A stretch of 64,000 nt of DNA from UKL13-2 sp038206765 (lineage in GTDB: Bacteria; Pseudomonadota; Gammaproteobacteria; Burkholderiales; Usitatibacteraceae). The stretch lies in contig JBBRAM010000006.1 of the NCBI GenBank assembly GCA_038206765.1, forward strand, positions 62,001 through 126,000. Reading direction: 5' to 3'. This document shows positions 17,972 through 27,094 of the stretch, piece after piece. The position numbers and the translations under genes were made by a program. The notes beneath the pieces are model-generated. The model saw only the letters and a program-made list of their open reading frames with translations, searched no databases and had not been told where the DNA came from. Position 1 is the stretch's first letter. Each line of letters starts with the position of its first letter.

Positions 17972-18459
17972 TTTTACGTGTGTTTGCTTTGATTACGGCT
18001 GTCAATTCGTACTTTAAGCCATTATTGGTTGGAAGCGCGTTTGGCATGCAGTTTGGCATTGAGTTTGGTAATTTGTTTTGCATCGGGATTAGTGTCACGC
18101 TTAGTTTATATCCCGCGCCCCAAATTGCACCCTCTTGGCCAGTGATACAAAATCTGACCCACCTGCGAGCTTGCCAAATGGTACATCGACGACCGTCCTT
18201 AAACGGTAAGTTATAATTCTTTATGGTTTTAGATTAGTTGTAAAGAAGTTGCTCAAGGCGCAGCTGTACCCGCATCATGTCTATTGCGCTACTACGTCGT
18301 TGGCGTGCAATTGGTTGTATCAACTCGTTATTTTGCGCTACTTTTTGAATGTGTTATGCAACGATACAATCAGAGCGCACAATCTGTGCACACAATATCA
18401 GCCTTACTGCTTTATCATTTTCCTCCTCGTCCTCTTCCTCTTTCTTTACTCCTGCTTCT
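17972..18459. other. Divergent intergenic region kinase / yicC
   Basis: 488 bp without a convincing gene. A perfect TATAAT lies at 18212-18217 on the plus strand, but no good -35 is at the right distance. From about 18418 to 18458, directly before the yicC start, the plus strand is almost pure pyrimidine (TCCTCCTCG, CCTCTTCCTCTTTC). Confidence 0.4.
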
Positions 18460-19371
18460 ATGGCCACCAAACCAAATTCGCTTTCCCAATCCTCTTTGCC
18501 AACATCTCCGATCATCAGTATGACTGGATTTGCATCCGTTAGCGGCGAAGTGCCGGGCGGCCGTTTTGCGCTGGATTTGAAATCGGTGAACCATCGCTAC
18601 CTCGAGTTCCAAACGCGGATGCCGGAAGATTTACGTGCTCTCGAGTCGGTAATGCGCGAACTGGTGGCCGCCAAACTGACGCGCGGCAAAGTCGACTGCC
18701 GCATCACTTTTACGCCGGTCGCCTCGCGTGACACGTTGACCCCAAACGATGCCGCATTAGGCGCGCTGGCTGAGCTACAAAAATCGATTTTGCAAAAATT
18801 TGAAGCGCGCCCCCTGTCGGTTTGGGAAGTCATGCATGCACCGGGCGTGATGGCGGCAGAAGCCATCGCCACCGATGAAGCCAAAGACAAATTGCTGGCG
18901 TTGCTGCGCCAAGCGATTGATGAGCTGAACGCCACCCGCTCGCGGGAAGGCGACAAATTGGCTGCCATGCTAATTGAGCGGCTGGATCGCATCGATGTGC
19001 TGGTCAGCGAGGTGACACCGTTGATCCCGCAATTGGTGTTGGCGTATCAAGAAAAGCTCACGCAAAAACTCGTTGATGCCTATGCCGTCGCGGGGACCGA
19101 TGATCGTATCAAGCAAGAAGTGGTGTTATTCGCCTCGCGCATTGACGTGGCCGAGGAGTTGAACCGCCTTACCGCCCACGTGGCGGAGGTGCGGCGGGTG
19201 CTCAAAGGCGGCGGCGTTATTGGTAAACGCCTTGATTTTTTAATGCAAGAGCTAAACCGCGAATCGAACACGCTGGGCTCTAAATCAGTCTCGACCGATG
19301 CTACCAAAATATCGGTGGAATTGAAGGTTCTGATTGAGCAGATGCGCGAGCAGATTCAGAATATTGAATAG
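18460..19371 (+). CDS. yicC: YicC family protein
   Basis: YicC/YloC family, recently linked to endoribonuclease activity and small-RNA turnover in E. coli. 303 aa with the ATG at 18460 (MATKPNS); a shorter form could start at 18520, where the family's SMTGFASV begins. Seen: LKSVNHRYLEFQTRMPE, LRALESVMRE, TRGKVDCRITF, and C-terminally KRLDFLMQELNRESNTLGSKS, the best conserved block. Codons upstream of 18460 encode a serine run from a pyrimidine tract and are probably untranslated. The gmk gene follows after 22 bp, a conserved neighbour. Confidence 0.93.
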   Translation: MATKPNSLSQSSLPTSPIISMTGFASVSGEVPGGRFALDLKSVNHRYLEFQTRMPEDLRALESVMRELVAAKLTRGKVDCRITFTPVASRDTLTPNDAALGALAELQKSILQKFEARPLSVWEVMHAPGVMAAEAIATDEAKDKLLALLRQAIDELNATRSREGDKLAAMLIERLDRIDVLVSEVTPLIPQLVLAYQEKLTQKLVDAYAVAGTDDRIKQEVVLFASRIDVAEELNRLTAHVAEVRRVLKGGGVIGKRLDFLMQELNRESNTLGSKSVSTDATKISVELKVLIEQMREQIQNIE

Positions 19372-19393
19372 CAAGTGCTAACACTTAGTCATC

Positions 19394-20020
19394 ATGCCTA
19401 ACCCCCAATCCACGGTCACCGGCTGCCTTTATTGCATTGTCGCCCCATCCGGCGCGGGCAAATCAAGCCTGGTTGCCGCTCTTTTGGCCGAAGACAAAGA
19501 GATCCAACTCTCTATCTCCAGCACCACACGTCCGCCGCGCCAAGGTGAAGAAGATGGCCGCGAATACCGCTTTGTAACGCGCGAGCGGTTTATGGCGCTG
19601 ATCGCGGAGGGTGAATTCTTGGAACACGCGGAAGTTTACGGCAACTTATACGGCACATCGAAGCGCTGGATTGAGGCTAGGCGCGCCTCCGGGGCTGATG
19701 TGCTGCTTGAAATCGACTGGCAAGGCGCCCGCCAGGTGCGTAAGTTGTTCCCCGATATGACCTACATTTATATCTTGCCACCGTCCATCGAGGTGCTGCG
19801 TGAGCGTTTGGTCAAGCGCGGAAAGGATGCCGCCGACGTGATTGAACGCCGCCTAGCGGCAGCGCGCGAGGATTTACGGCATATCGACAACGCGGATTAT
19901 GTTATTATCAATCAAGACTTTGCGACTGCTTTGGCCGATTTGATGGCTGTTGTGCGATCACTGCGGCTAACCGCAGCACGGCAAATTGCCAAACATGCCG
20001 GGTTAATTCCGCCGAACTGA
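19394..20020 (+). CDS. gmk: Guanylate kinase
   Basis: Phosphorylates GMP to GDP with ATP. 208 aa, normal length. P-loop APSGAGKSSLV near residue 18, GMP-binding segment STTRPPRQGEEDGREYRFV, lid region GEFLEHAEVYGNLYGTS and the LLEIDWQGARQV block are all intact. It sits between yicC and rpoZ in the standard betaproteobacterial order, so GDP supply, RNA polymerase omega and (p)ppGpp synthesis are encoded together. Confidence 0.98.
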   Translation: MPNPQSTVTGCLYCIVAPSGAGKSSLVAALLAEDKEIQLSISSTTRPPRQGEEDGREYRFVTRERFMALIAEGEFLEHAEVYGNLYGTSKRWIEARRASGADVLLEIDWQGARQVRKLFPDMTYIYILPPSIEVLRERLVKRGKDAADVIERRLAAAREDLRHIDNADYVIINQDFATALADLMAVVRSLRLTAARQIAKHAGLIPPN

Positions 20021-20150
20021 ATCCTGAATCCTTGTTCCCGCCGCAAATTACAACGGATTTTCATATTTTGATTTTGATTTACGCCACTCAGCCACAAGCG
20101 ATATCGTGGAGGTGGTTTTTGTTCCCTGATTTTTGATTGGAGTAGTTGAA

Positions 20151-20372
20151 ATGGCCCGTATTACTGTTGATGATTGCGTAAAATTGATCCCGAATCGCTT
20201 CGAACTGACCTTGGTTGCGACCACCCGCGCACGCCAACTAGCACTCGGTGCAGCACCATACGTTGAAGCGGGTCGTGACAAACCAACGGTTGTTGCACTA
20301 CGCGAAATCGCCGCCGGCCATATCGGAGTCGAGATTCTGAAACCGGTCATTCCGCACGCTGTCGAGTTGTAA
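20151..20372 (+). CDS. rpoZ: DNA-directed RNA polymerase omega subunit
   Basis: 73-aa omega subunit, which helps assemble RNA polymerase and forms part of a ppGpp site. Start ATG 20151 gives MARITVDDCVKLIPNRFELTLVA-type omega N-terminus; a GGAG ribosome site stands 10 bp ahead, whereas the longer frame start at 20133 has none. The TTRARQL block that contacts beta-prime is present, and so is KPTVVALREIAAG. spoT follows 24 bp later. Confidence 0.97.
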   Translation: MARITVDDCVKLIPNRFELTLVATTRARQLALGAAPYVEAGRDKPTVVALREIAAGHIGVEILKPVIPHAVEL

Positions 20373-20396
20373 ACGACAGGCCGGTGGGCGGGCACG

Positions 20397-22793
20397 ATGG
20401 AAAATTCGATGTCAAACGTCCCGTCCTCCGCGTTCCCCTCCCCCACGACGCCTGCGCCGGGCGGCAACTCAGCAGCCCACGCCATTCGCCCCTCACGAAC
20501 CAAGCAACGCAATCCGGCTGAAGTGCCCATGTCATCTGGCATGCTATTGGCACCCCACGAAGAAACCATCGGTCGCGTCAAAAGCGCCAACGCCCTTGAC
20601 GATGTCCGCTCCAATGCGGCCGCTCTTAAGCAACTCGTCTCCACTTATCTCAAGCCCGCCGATATCGCCAATGTCGAAGCGGCTTTCGAGGTGGCGCGCG
20701 CCGCCCACGAAGGCCAAACCCGGAAATCAGGCGAACCCTACATCACCCACCCGCTTGCCGTCGCGACCATTTTGGCGCAATGGCATTTGGATGCGCAGGC
20801 GTTAATCGCGGCGATTTTGCACGACGTGGTCGAGGACACGCCTACTACCAAAGACGATATTGCCAAACAATTCGGCAAGGCTGTGGCTGAGCTCGTCGAT
20901 GGCGTATCGAAGCTCGACAAGCTGCAATTTGCGACCTTAGAAGAAGCGCAGGCCGAGAACTTCCGCAAAATGCTGTTGGCGATGGCGCGAGATGTGCGTG
21001 TGATCCTCATTAAGCTTGCGGATCGTTTGCACAATATGCGCACGCTGGACGCAGTGCACCAAGCCAAACAAGAGCGCGTGGCCAAGGAAACGTTGGAAAT
21101 TTATTCGCCGATTGCCAACCGGCTGGGCTTAAACGCTGTTTATTACGAGTTCGAGGATTTGGGCTTCCGCTTCCTGCATCCGAACCGTTTTTCGGTGTTG
21201 GAAAAAGCCGTCAAAGCCGCACGAGGAAATCGTCGCGAAGTGGTCGGCAAAATTCTTGACGGCATCAAAAACCGGCTCAAGGAATTCAATCTGGAAGCCA
21301 ATGTGACCGGGCGCGAGAAGCATTTATCGTCGGTCTATAAAAAGATGCAGGAAAAATCGATTTCGTTTTCAGAAGTCCTGGATATTTATGGCTTCCGCAT
21401 TATCGTTAAGGACATGCCGTCCTGCTACGTGGCGCTGGGCGCATTACACACGCTCTACAAACCTTTCCCTGGGAAATTTAAAGACTATGTAGCAATCCCC
21501 AAGGCGAACGGCTACCAATCGCTGCACACCACGTTGTTTGGCCCGTACGGCACGCCGATTGAGCTGCAAATCCGCACTGCCGATATGCACAAGATTGCCG
21601 AAGCGGGCGTAGCCTCGCATTGGCTCTATAAAACGCTGGACGAGAAAAATTCCTCGCTCTCGGACATGCAGCAAAAGACGCACCAGTGGCTTCAATCGCT
21701 GCTTGAAATCCAATCCGGCACGGGCGATGCGCTGGAGTTTTTAGAGCATATCAAGGTCGATCTATTTCCGGATGCGGTTTATGTGTTCTCACCGAAAGGT
21801 AAAATTTCATCGTTACCGAAAGGCGCCACGCCAATTGATTTTGCCTATTCGATCCACTCTGATGTTGGTAACCGCGCGGTCGGCGCGAAGATCAACGATG
21901 AAATCGTGCCGCTCAGCAACCGGCTCAAAAACGGCGACCGAATCGAGATCATGACCGACGAAACCGGTCGGCCGAATCCATCATGGCTTAACTATGCCGC
22001 CACTGGTCGTGCGCGCTCACATATTCGCCACTATTTGAAAACCACGCAACTGGCCGAATCCGTCGAGCTCGGCGAATTGTTGTTGATTCAAGCCGTGCAT
22101 TCGCTGAATTTTGCGCCGAATGATATTGGTAAAAACCATTGGCAGCGTTTGCTTAAAGGCGACTCAGCCAAAACGAAAGAAGAAGTGCTCACCGAAATCG
22201 GCTTGGGCAAACGTTTGGCGATGGTTGCCGCCCGCAAACTGTTTGCAGTCGCAGACCTCGACAATCCAGAACATCGCCCCAAAGAAGCGCTGGTGATTCG
22301 CGGCACCGAGGACATGGCTGTACAGTTCGCCCCGTGTTGCCGCCCTATTCCGGGCGATCCGATTATTGGGCAAATGAAGGGCGGTCAAGGTTTGCTGATT
22401 CACACGCATGATTGCCCCGTCATTCATCCCTTCAAATCGGGTGCTGAAAAATGGGTTGATGTACAGTGGGACCCAACCATTGACCGATTGTTTAAAGTCG
22501 ATATCCGTTTGCTGGTGGCCGAAGGGCGCGGTGTGTTGGCGAAACTGGCCGCCGAAATTGCGAGCGCAGATTCCAACATCGTGCATGTGCAAATGGGCGA
22601 TCTGCAATCAACCGACGAAAAATACTCCAAGCTGCAATTCACACTCGAAGTCAAAAACCGCATGCATTTGGCGAGCGTCATTCGACAAATGCGCAACCTG
22701 CCCGAAGTGGTGCGCTTAACCCGGGTGAAATCGGGGCTTGCAAAAGACTCGAAGGCGGAACAAAAAGCTGAAAACAAAACGAACCAAAAATGA
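20397..22793 (+). CDS. spoT: Bifunctional (p)ppGpp synthetase/hydrolase
   Basis: RelA/SpoT homologue of 798 aa controlling the stringent response. Hydrolase domain: HD at 142-143 with VVEDT after it, so hydrolysis should work. Synthetase domain: REKHLSSVYKKM, DIYGFRIIVKD, then GKFKDYVAIPKANGYQSLHT; KFKD stands where bifunctional enzymes have RxKD, in contrast to the ExDD of synthetase-only RelA. TGS domain: DAVYVFSPKGKISSLPKGAT. A C-terminal ACT domain ends at VVRLTRVKSG. The first 60 residues are Pro/Ser-rich and not conserved; in-frame ATGs at 20409 and 20529 are alternatives. The stop overlaps the ridA start (ATGA). Confidence 0.97.
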   Translation: MENSMSNVPSSAFPSPTTPAPGGNSAAHAIRPSRTKQRNPAEVPMSSGMLLAPHEETIGRVKSANALDDVRSNAAALKQLVSTYLKPADIANVEAAFEVARAAHEGQTRKSGEPYITHPLAVATILAQWHLDAQALIAAILHDVVEDTPTTKDDIAKQFGKAVAELVDGVSKLDKLQFATLEEAQAENFRKMLLAMARDVRVILIKLADRLHNMRTLDAVHQAKQERVAKETLEIYSPIANRLGLNAVYYEFEDLGFRFLHPNRFSVLEKAVKAARGNRREVVGKILDGIKNRLKEFNLEANVTGREKHLSSVYKKMQEKSISFSEVLDIYGFRIIVKDMPSCYVALGALHTLYKPFPGKFKDYVAIPKANGYQSLHTTLFGPYGTPIELQIRTADMHKIAEAGVASHWLYKTLDEKNSSLSDMQQKTHQWLQSLLEIQSGTGDALEFLEHIKVDLFPDAVYVFSPKGKISSLPKGATPIDFAYSIHSDVGNRAVGAKINDEIVPLSNRLKNGDRIEIMTDETGRPNPSWLNYAATGRARSHIRHYLKTTQLAESVELGELLLIQAVHSLNFAPNDIGKNHWQRLLKGDSAKTKEEVLTEIGLGKRLAMVAARKLFAVADLDNPEHRPKEALVIRGTEDMAVQFAPCCRPIPGDPIIGQMKGGQGLLIHTHDCPVIHPFKSGAEKWVDVQWDPTIDRLFKVDIRLLVAEGRGVLAKLAAEIASADSNIVHVQMGDLQSTDEKYSKLQFTLEVKNRMHLASVIRQMRNLPEVVRLTRVKSGLAKDSKAEQKAENKTNQK

Positions 22794-23206
22794 CCATGAA
22801 ATCTATTATCTCCGCACCGAACGCGCCCGCTGCCATTGGCACTTATTCACAAGCTGTTCGCGTCAGCAGCGCAATGGGCACTACCGTGAGCACCGTTTAT
22901 CTTTCCGGACAAATTCCACTTGATCCGGCCACGATGACCTTGGTGGATGGATTCGAAGCGCAAACCAAACAAGTATTCGACAACCTCAAAGCCGTTTGTG
23001 AAGCAGCCGGTGGCAGCCTCAATGATTTGGTCAAAGTAAATATTTATTTGATCGACCTCGGCAACTTTGCCAAGGTTAACGAGATTATGGCGACCTATTT
23101 CACGCAACCCTATCCGGCGCGCGCTGCTTTGGGCGTGGCGGCTTTACCGCGTGGTGCACAGATTGAAATTGACGGGGTAATGGTAATGTCGGCTGCGGCA
23201 AAATAA
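22790..23206 (+). CDS. ridA: RidA family reactive enamine/imine deaminase
   Basis: Hydrolyses 2-aminoacrylate and related imines made by PLP enzymes. 138 aa, slightly longer than the usual 128 because of an insertion near VSSAMGTTVSTVYLSG. The conserved core NAPAAIGTYSQAV, NLKAVCEAAGGSLNDLVKVNIYL and the active-site Arg in YPARAALGVAALPRGAQIEID-like YPARAALGV/LPRGAQIEID are present. ATG overlaps the spoT stop by 4 bp, so translation is probably coupled. An alternative start two codons later (MKSIIS) is equally close to the family consensus. Confidence 0.94.
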   Translation: MTMKSIISAPNAPAAIGTYSQAVRVSSAMGTTVSTVYLSGQIPLDPATMTLVDGFEAQTKQVFDNLKAVCEAAGGSLNDLVKVNIYLIDLGNFAKVNEIMATYFTQPYPARAALGVAALPRGAQIEIDGVMVMSAAAK

Positions 23207-23286
23207 AAGAGGGCGATTCTAACAAATCCTCTTAGATGCACTAACCTCAGCGGTACAATTGAGAAAACATCTCTTCGACAGACCGC

Positions 23287-25467
23287 GTGTCCGCTACTCC
23301 AACAACTAAAAAATCATCTACGCCATCGTCTAAGCCAACCGCTAAAACGAAGGCACGCGCCTCTTCCAAAGGGGCAAAGTCCGCCGCTACATCAGTGACC
23401 ACATCCGTGGCACAAAAACTCGCCGCCATCGGCCTTCGCGAGGATTGGGACTTCGCGCTTCATTTGCCAATTCGCTACGAAGATGAAACTCGGATCACGC
23501 GCGTCCGTGATGCGCCGCCGGGTGCGCCTTGCCAAATCGAGGCTGAGATTATTCACAATGAAATCACCTATCGCCCGCGCCGACAATTGGTGGTGCAGGC
23601 GCAAGATGGCGATGATTTAATCTACTTACGGTTTTTAAATTTTTACGGTAGCCAGGTTAAACAAATGGCCGTTGGTAGACGGCTACGATTGTTTGGCGAG
23701 GTCAAGCAAGGTTTTTACGGTGCGGAAATGGTGCATCCACGCTACAAGATAGTGACCGCCGGCAATCCCGTTCCTGAAGCGCTTACCCCAGTTTATGCAA
23801 CGACAGCGGGCGTGGTTCAATTGGTGATTCGCAAGGCGATTGATAAAGCGCTGGCGAGTTTGGCGGCCAAGGGCGCGTTTGATGATGCGCTGCCAGAAAC
23901 CCTCCGGCAAAAATTACGGTTGAATGATTTTGCAGACAGCGTGGTCACACTGCACCGGCCACCGCCGAGCGTGCCGCAAGCGAGCTTGATGGAACGTACG
24001 CATCCCGGCTGGCGGCGCATTAAGTTTGATGAATTGCTGGCGCAACAATTGGCGATGAAGAAGGCCCGCGCAGCGCGCGATGCCAAATCAGCGCCACAAT
24101 TGGCGACTAAAAATAGACTCACCAAAGCGTTTAAAGCGGCTTTGCCGTTCGCGCTGACCCATGCACAGCAACGCGCCGCGAACGAGATCGCGACAGACTT
24201 AGCGGCACCACATCCGATGCAGCGCTTATTGCAAGGCGATGTTGGCTCCGGCAAAACCGTGGTCGCGGCATTGGCGGCCGCGCAGGCGATTGAGAACGGC
24301 TTTCAAGCAGCGTTGATGGCGCCGACAGAAATTTTGGCCGAGCAACATTATCGAAAATTGTCCGGTCTGCTCACGCCGCTCGGCGTGACGGTGACGTGGC
24401 TCACCGGCAGCTTAAAGGCGAAAGAAAAACGCGAAGCCATTGCCGAGATTGCGGCTGGCACAACGCAGTTGGCGATTGGCACGCACGCACTCTTTCAAGA
24501 TGGCGTTTCATTTGCCAATCTTGGCTTGGCGATTATCGATGAGCAACATCGCTTTGGTGTGGGGCAGCGTTTGGCCTTGCGAGAAAAGGCGCGGGGGAAA
24601 ACGCAAGCGAACGCCAATGAATCACAGGAAGCGCATCAGCTCATGATGAGCGCGACGCCGATTCCGCGCACGCTCTCCATGAGCTATTTTGCCGATTTAG
24701 ACGTTTCGGTGATTGATGAATTGCCGCCGGGTCGCACGGCGATTGTCACCAAGCTGATTGCCGATTCGCGACGTGATGAAGTGATTGAGCGGATTCGCTT
24801 AGCCTGTGAACCGAGGCTGGATGGCACGAAGGGTGCGCAAGCGTATTGGGTGTGCCCGTTGATTGAAGAATCGGAAACACTGCAATTGCAAACGGCCGTG
24901 GACACCTACGTCAATATGCAAACTACCTTTCCCGATTTGAAAGTTGGGCTGGTGCATGGTCGGATGAAGCCCGCCGAGAAAAACGAGGTGATGGCCGCCT
25001 TTGTCGCGAACGACATTCAATTGCTGGTGGCGACGACGGTGATTGAAGTCGGCGTTGATGTCTCGAATGCATCGCTGATGGTGATTGAGCACGCCGAGCG
25101 GATGGGACTTTCGCAAATGCACCAGCTCCGGGGCCGCGTAGGTCGAGGCGCGAAGCAAAGTATGTGTATTTTGATGTATCACCAGCCGGTTGGCCAGATC
25201 GCGCGGGCGCGGCTGAAAGTCATTTTCGAAAACACCGACGGCTTTGAAATCGCGCGGCAGGATTTATTATTACGCGGCCCCGGCGAGCACTTGGGCGCAC
25301 GCCAATCGGGTGCGCCGTTGCTGCGTTTTGCTGACATTGAGCGAGATGTTGATTTGCTCGAAGCTGCGCGCAATGCGTCGGATTGGCTGCTAAAACACGA
25401 TAGTATGGCCGCAGACAAACACCTCGCCCGCTGGCTGGGTTCGCGCCAACATTATTTGAAAGCTTGA
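23287..25467 (+). CDS. recG: ATP-dependent DNA helicase RecG
   Basis: Branch-migration helicase that remodels stalled forks and Holliday junctions. 726 aa. Order: wedge/OB domain (LPIRYEDETRITRV, LRFLNFYGSQVKQM), then helicase motifs Q-like FALTHAQQRA, Walker A LLQGDVGSGKTVVA, Ia APTEILAEQH, II AIIDEQHRFGVGQR (DEQH box typical of RecG), III MSATPIPRTL, and LVATTVIEVGVDVSNAS with QLRGRVGRG at the end. I take the GTG at 23287 as start; the first 40 residues are Thr/Ser/Lys/Ala-rich and non-conserved. No ATG lies nearby in frame before the conserved part. Confidence 0.97.
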   Translation: MSATPTTKKSSTPSSKPTAKTKARASSKGAKSAATSVTTSVAQKLAAIGLREDWDFALHLPIRYEDETRITRVRDAPPGAPCQIEAEIIHNEITYRPRRQLVVQAQDGDDLIYLRFLNFYGSQVKQMAVGRRLRLFGEVKQGFYGAEMVHPRYKIVTAGNPVPEALTPVYATTAGVVQLVIRKAIDKALASLAAKGAFDDALPETLRQKLRLNDFADSVVTLHRPPPSVPQASLMERTHPGWRRIKFDELLAQQLAMKKARAARDAKSAPQLATKNRLTKAFKAALPFALTHAQQRAANEIATDLAAPHPMQRLLQGDVGSGKTVVAALAAAQAIENGFQAALMAPTEILAEQHYRKLSGLLTPLGVTVTWLTGSLKAKEKREAIAEIAAGTTQLAIGTHALFQDGVSFANLGLAIIDEQHRFGVGQRLALREKARGKTQANANESQEAHQLMMSATPIPRTLSMSYFADLDVSVIDELPPGRTAIVTKLIADSRRDEVIERIRLACEPRLDGTKGAQAYWVCPLIEESETLQLQTAVDTYVNMQTTFPDLKVGLVHGRMKPAEKNEVMAAFVANDIQLLVATTVIEVGVDVSNASLMVIEHAERMGLSQMHQLRGRVGRGAKQSMCILMYHQPVGQIARARLKVIFENTDGFEIARQDLLLRGPGEHLGARQSGAPLLRFADIERDVDLLEAARNASDWLLKHDSMAADKHLARWLGSRQHYLKA

Positions 25468-25471
25468 ATCG

Positions 25472-26041
25472 TTGAGAACCCTTCGCCTCACGCGGTTAGA
25501 CGCATGGCACAGTGCGCCACCGCCGCATCCGCACCCGCTGCATAAATGGCTGGCGGATCGTGGCTCGCTGACGGCAAGAATCGTCGCAACCCCAACCATC
25601 AGGCAATTCAACTTGGTTCGGTTAGTGCAGCGTTTGCAAGTACCCAATCGTGACGAGCGTCGCCAGCTCAAGCTACGCGCGGGCGAGCTTGCGGTAGTGC
25701 GTGAGGTCTTTCTGCGTGAGGCCAAAAGACCGCTGGTGTTTGCGCACAGCGTGGTGGCCAGACAGGATTTGCGCGGCGCGTGGCGCGGACTCTCACGTTT
25801 GGGTTCAAGGCCATTGGCGGAGATGTTGTTTCACGATCCAACGGTGGCAAGGCTGCCGATGGAGTACAAAAAAATTGACAGCCGCCACCCGTTATTTCAA
25901 CGCGCAGCGAAGGTTGTGAAGATTGCCGATAATACGCTTTGGGCGCGGCGCAGCGTATTTGTAAAGCAAGGCCGCGCGTTGCTCGTCACGGAGGTTTTTT
26001 TATCGGTGCCGGGCGGCGATGACAGTTCAGGCAAACCATGA
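25472..26041 (+). CDS. ubiC: Chorismate lyase (chorismate-pyruvate lyase)
   Basis: First committed step of ubiquinone synthesis: chorismate to 4-hydroxybenzoate plus pyruvate. 189 aa. Family blocks: HKWLADRGSLTARI, ELAVVREVFLREAKRPLVFAHSVV with the product-binding arginine region, LGSRPLAEMLF and LWARRSVFVKQGRALLVTEVFL at the end. The frame starts with TTG at 25472, 4 bp after recG; no ATG or GTG gives a better N-terminus. The stop overlaps the ubiA ATG (ATGA), so ubiC and ubiA are coupled and act in consecutive steps. Confidence 0.92.
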   Translation: MRTLRLTRLDAWHSAPPPHPHPLHKWLADRGSLTARIVATPTIRQFNLVRLVQRLQVPNRDERRQLKLRAGELAVVREVFLREAKRPLVFAHSVVARQDLRGAWRGLSRLGSRPLAEMLFHDPTVARLPMEYKKIDSRHPLFQRAAKVVKIADNTLWARRSVFVKQGRALLVTEVFLSVPGGDDSSGKP

Positions 26042-26898
26042 TCCAACAAAAGCTTATTCTCTACACGAAATTGGTACGTTTGGACCGTCCAATCGGCATT
26101 TTGTTGTTGCTGTGGCCAACCTTGTGGGGATTGTGGATTGCCTCAAACGGCAGGCCAGATGCGGTCGTTTTAACCGTCTTCATTCTCGGCACCGTTCTCA
26201 TGCGCTCGGCCGGTTGCGCGATTAACGACTACGCAGACCGTAATTTTGATGGCCACGTCAAACGTACCGCCGAGCGACCGCTAGCGGCTGCAAAAATTCA
26301 ACCGCGTGAAGCGTTAATGGTTGCTGCTGTGTTGGCGCTCATCGCGTTTTTGTTGGTGGTCTTTTTTCTGAACCGGCTCACACTTTATTACTCGTTTGCA
26401 GCAGCATTTTTAGCGGCGAGTTATCCGTTTACCAAACGATTTTTTGCCATGCCGCAAGCTTATCTTGGCATTGCGTTTGGCTTTGGCATCCCGATGGCCT
26501 TTGCGGCCCAAACAGGCAACGTACCCCCAGTGGCGTGGTGGCTGCTGCTGGCAAATACATTCTGGACCATCGCCTACGATACCGAATACGCAATGGTCGA
26601 TCGCGACGACGATATTAAAATCGGTATCAAAACCAGCGCACTCCTGTTTGGGAAATATGATGTTATCGCGGTGATGCTTTGCAATGTCGCGATGCTCATC
26701 TTGCTCGCAGTGATCGGCAAAGCGATTGGCTTGGGCTGGCCATTTTGGGCGGGCTTAACCGCAGCGGCGGGGATTGCGGTTTATCATTACACCTTGATTC
26801 AACATCGTGAGGCCAGCCAATGTTTTAAGGCCTTTTTGCACAATAATTGGTTGGGGGCAGTTGTCTTTATTGGGTTGGCAGCCGATTACGGACGATGA
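26038..26898 (+). CDS. ubiA: 4-hydroxybenzoate octaprenyltransferase
   Basis: Membrane enzyme that attaches the polyprenyl chain to 4-hydroxybenzoate. 286 aa, about nine transmembrane helices. First aspartate-rich motif NDYADRNFDGHVKRTAERPLAA-type (NDYADRNFDGH then RPLAA) and second motif YAMVDRDDDIKIGIKTSA are both intact, as required for Mg-diphosphate binding. The 4-bp overlap with ubiC ties it to its substrate supplier. Confidence 0.97.
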   Translation: MIQQKLILYTKLVRLDRPIGILLLLWPTLWGLWIASNGRPDAVVLTVFILGTVLMRSAGCAINDYADRNFDGHVKRTAERPLAAAKIQPREALMVAAVLALIAFLLVVFFLNRLTLYYSFAAAFLAASYPFTKRFFAMPQAYLGIAFGFGIPMAFAAQTGNVPPVAWWLLLANTFWTIAYDTEYAMVDRDDDIKIGIKTSALLFGKYDVIAVMLCNVAMLILLAVIGKAIGLGWPFWAGLTAAAGIAVYHYTLIQHREASQCFKAFLHNNWLGAVVFIGLAADYGR

Positions 26899-26907
26899 AA
26901 ATTTTAA

Positions 26908-26934
26908 GCAAACACCAGTGCCAAAGCGGCGTTT
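26908..26934 (+). repeat. Imperfect direct repeat, left copy
   Basis: 27-bp segment containing CAAACACCAGT, six variable bases, GCGGCGTTT. It matches 28854-28880 at 21 of 27 positions and stands just after ubiA. A related CCAG-N5-GCGGCGTTT follows at about 26959-26976. Confidence 0.5.
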
Positions 26935-27094
26935 AAACCATTGTTGCCCCATAATCCCCAGCCAGAGCGGCGTTTTGTATTAGGCGATCGTACTAGCTCG
27001 AACACCGAATTATCCGTTGATCGCTATTTTTCTATACGGTGACAGTTTTTTGCCGCCACTTGTCTAATGTTGCTTATTCTTAAAGTCTCGACCT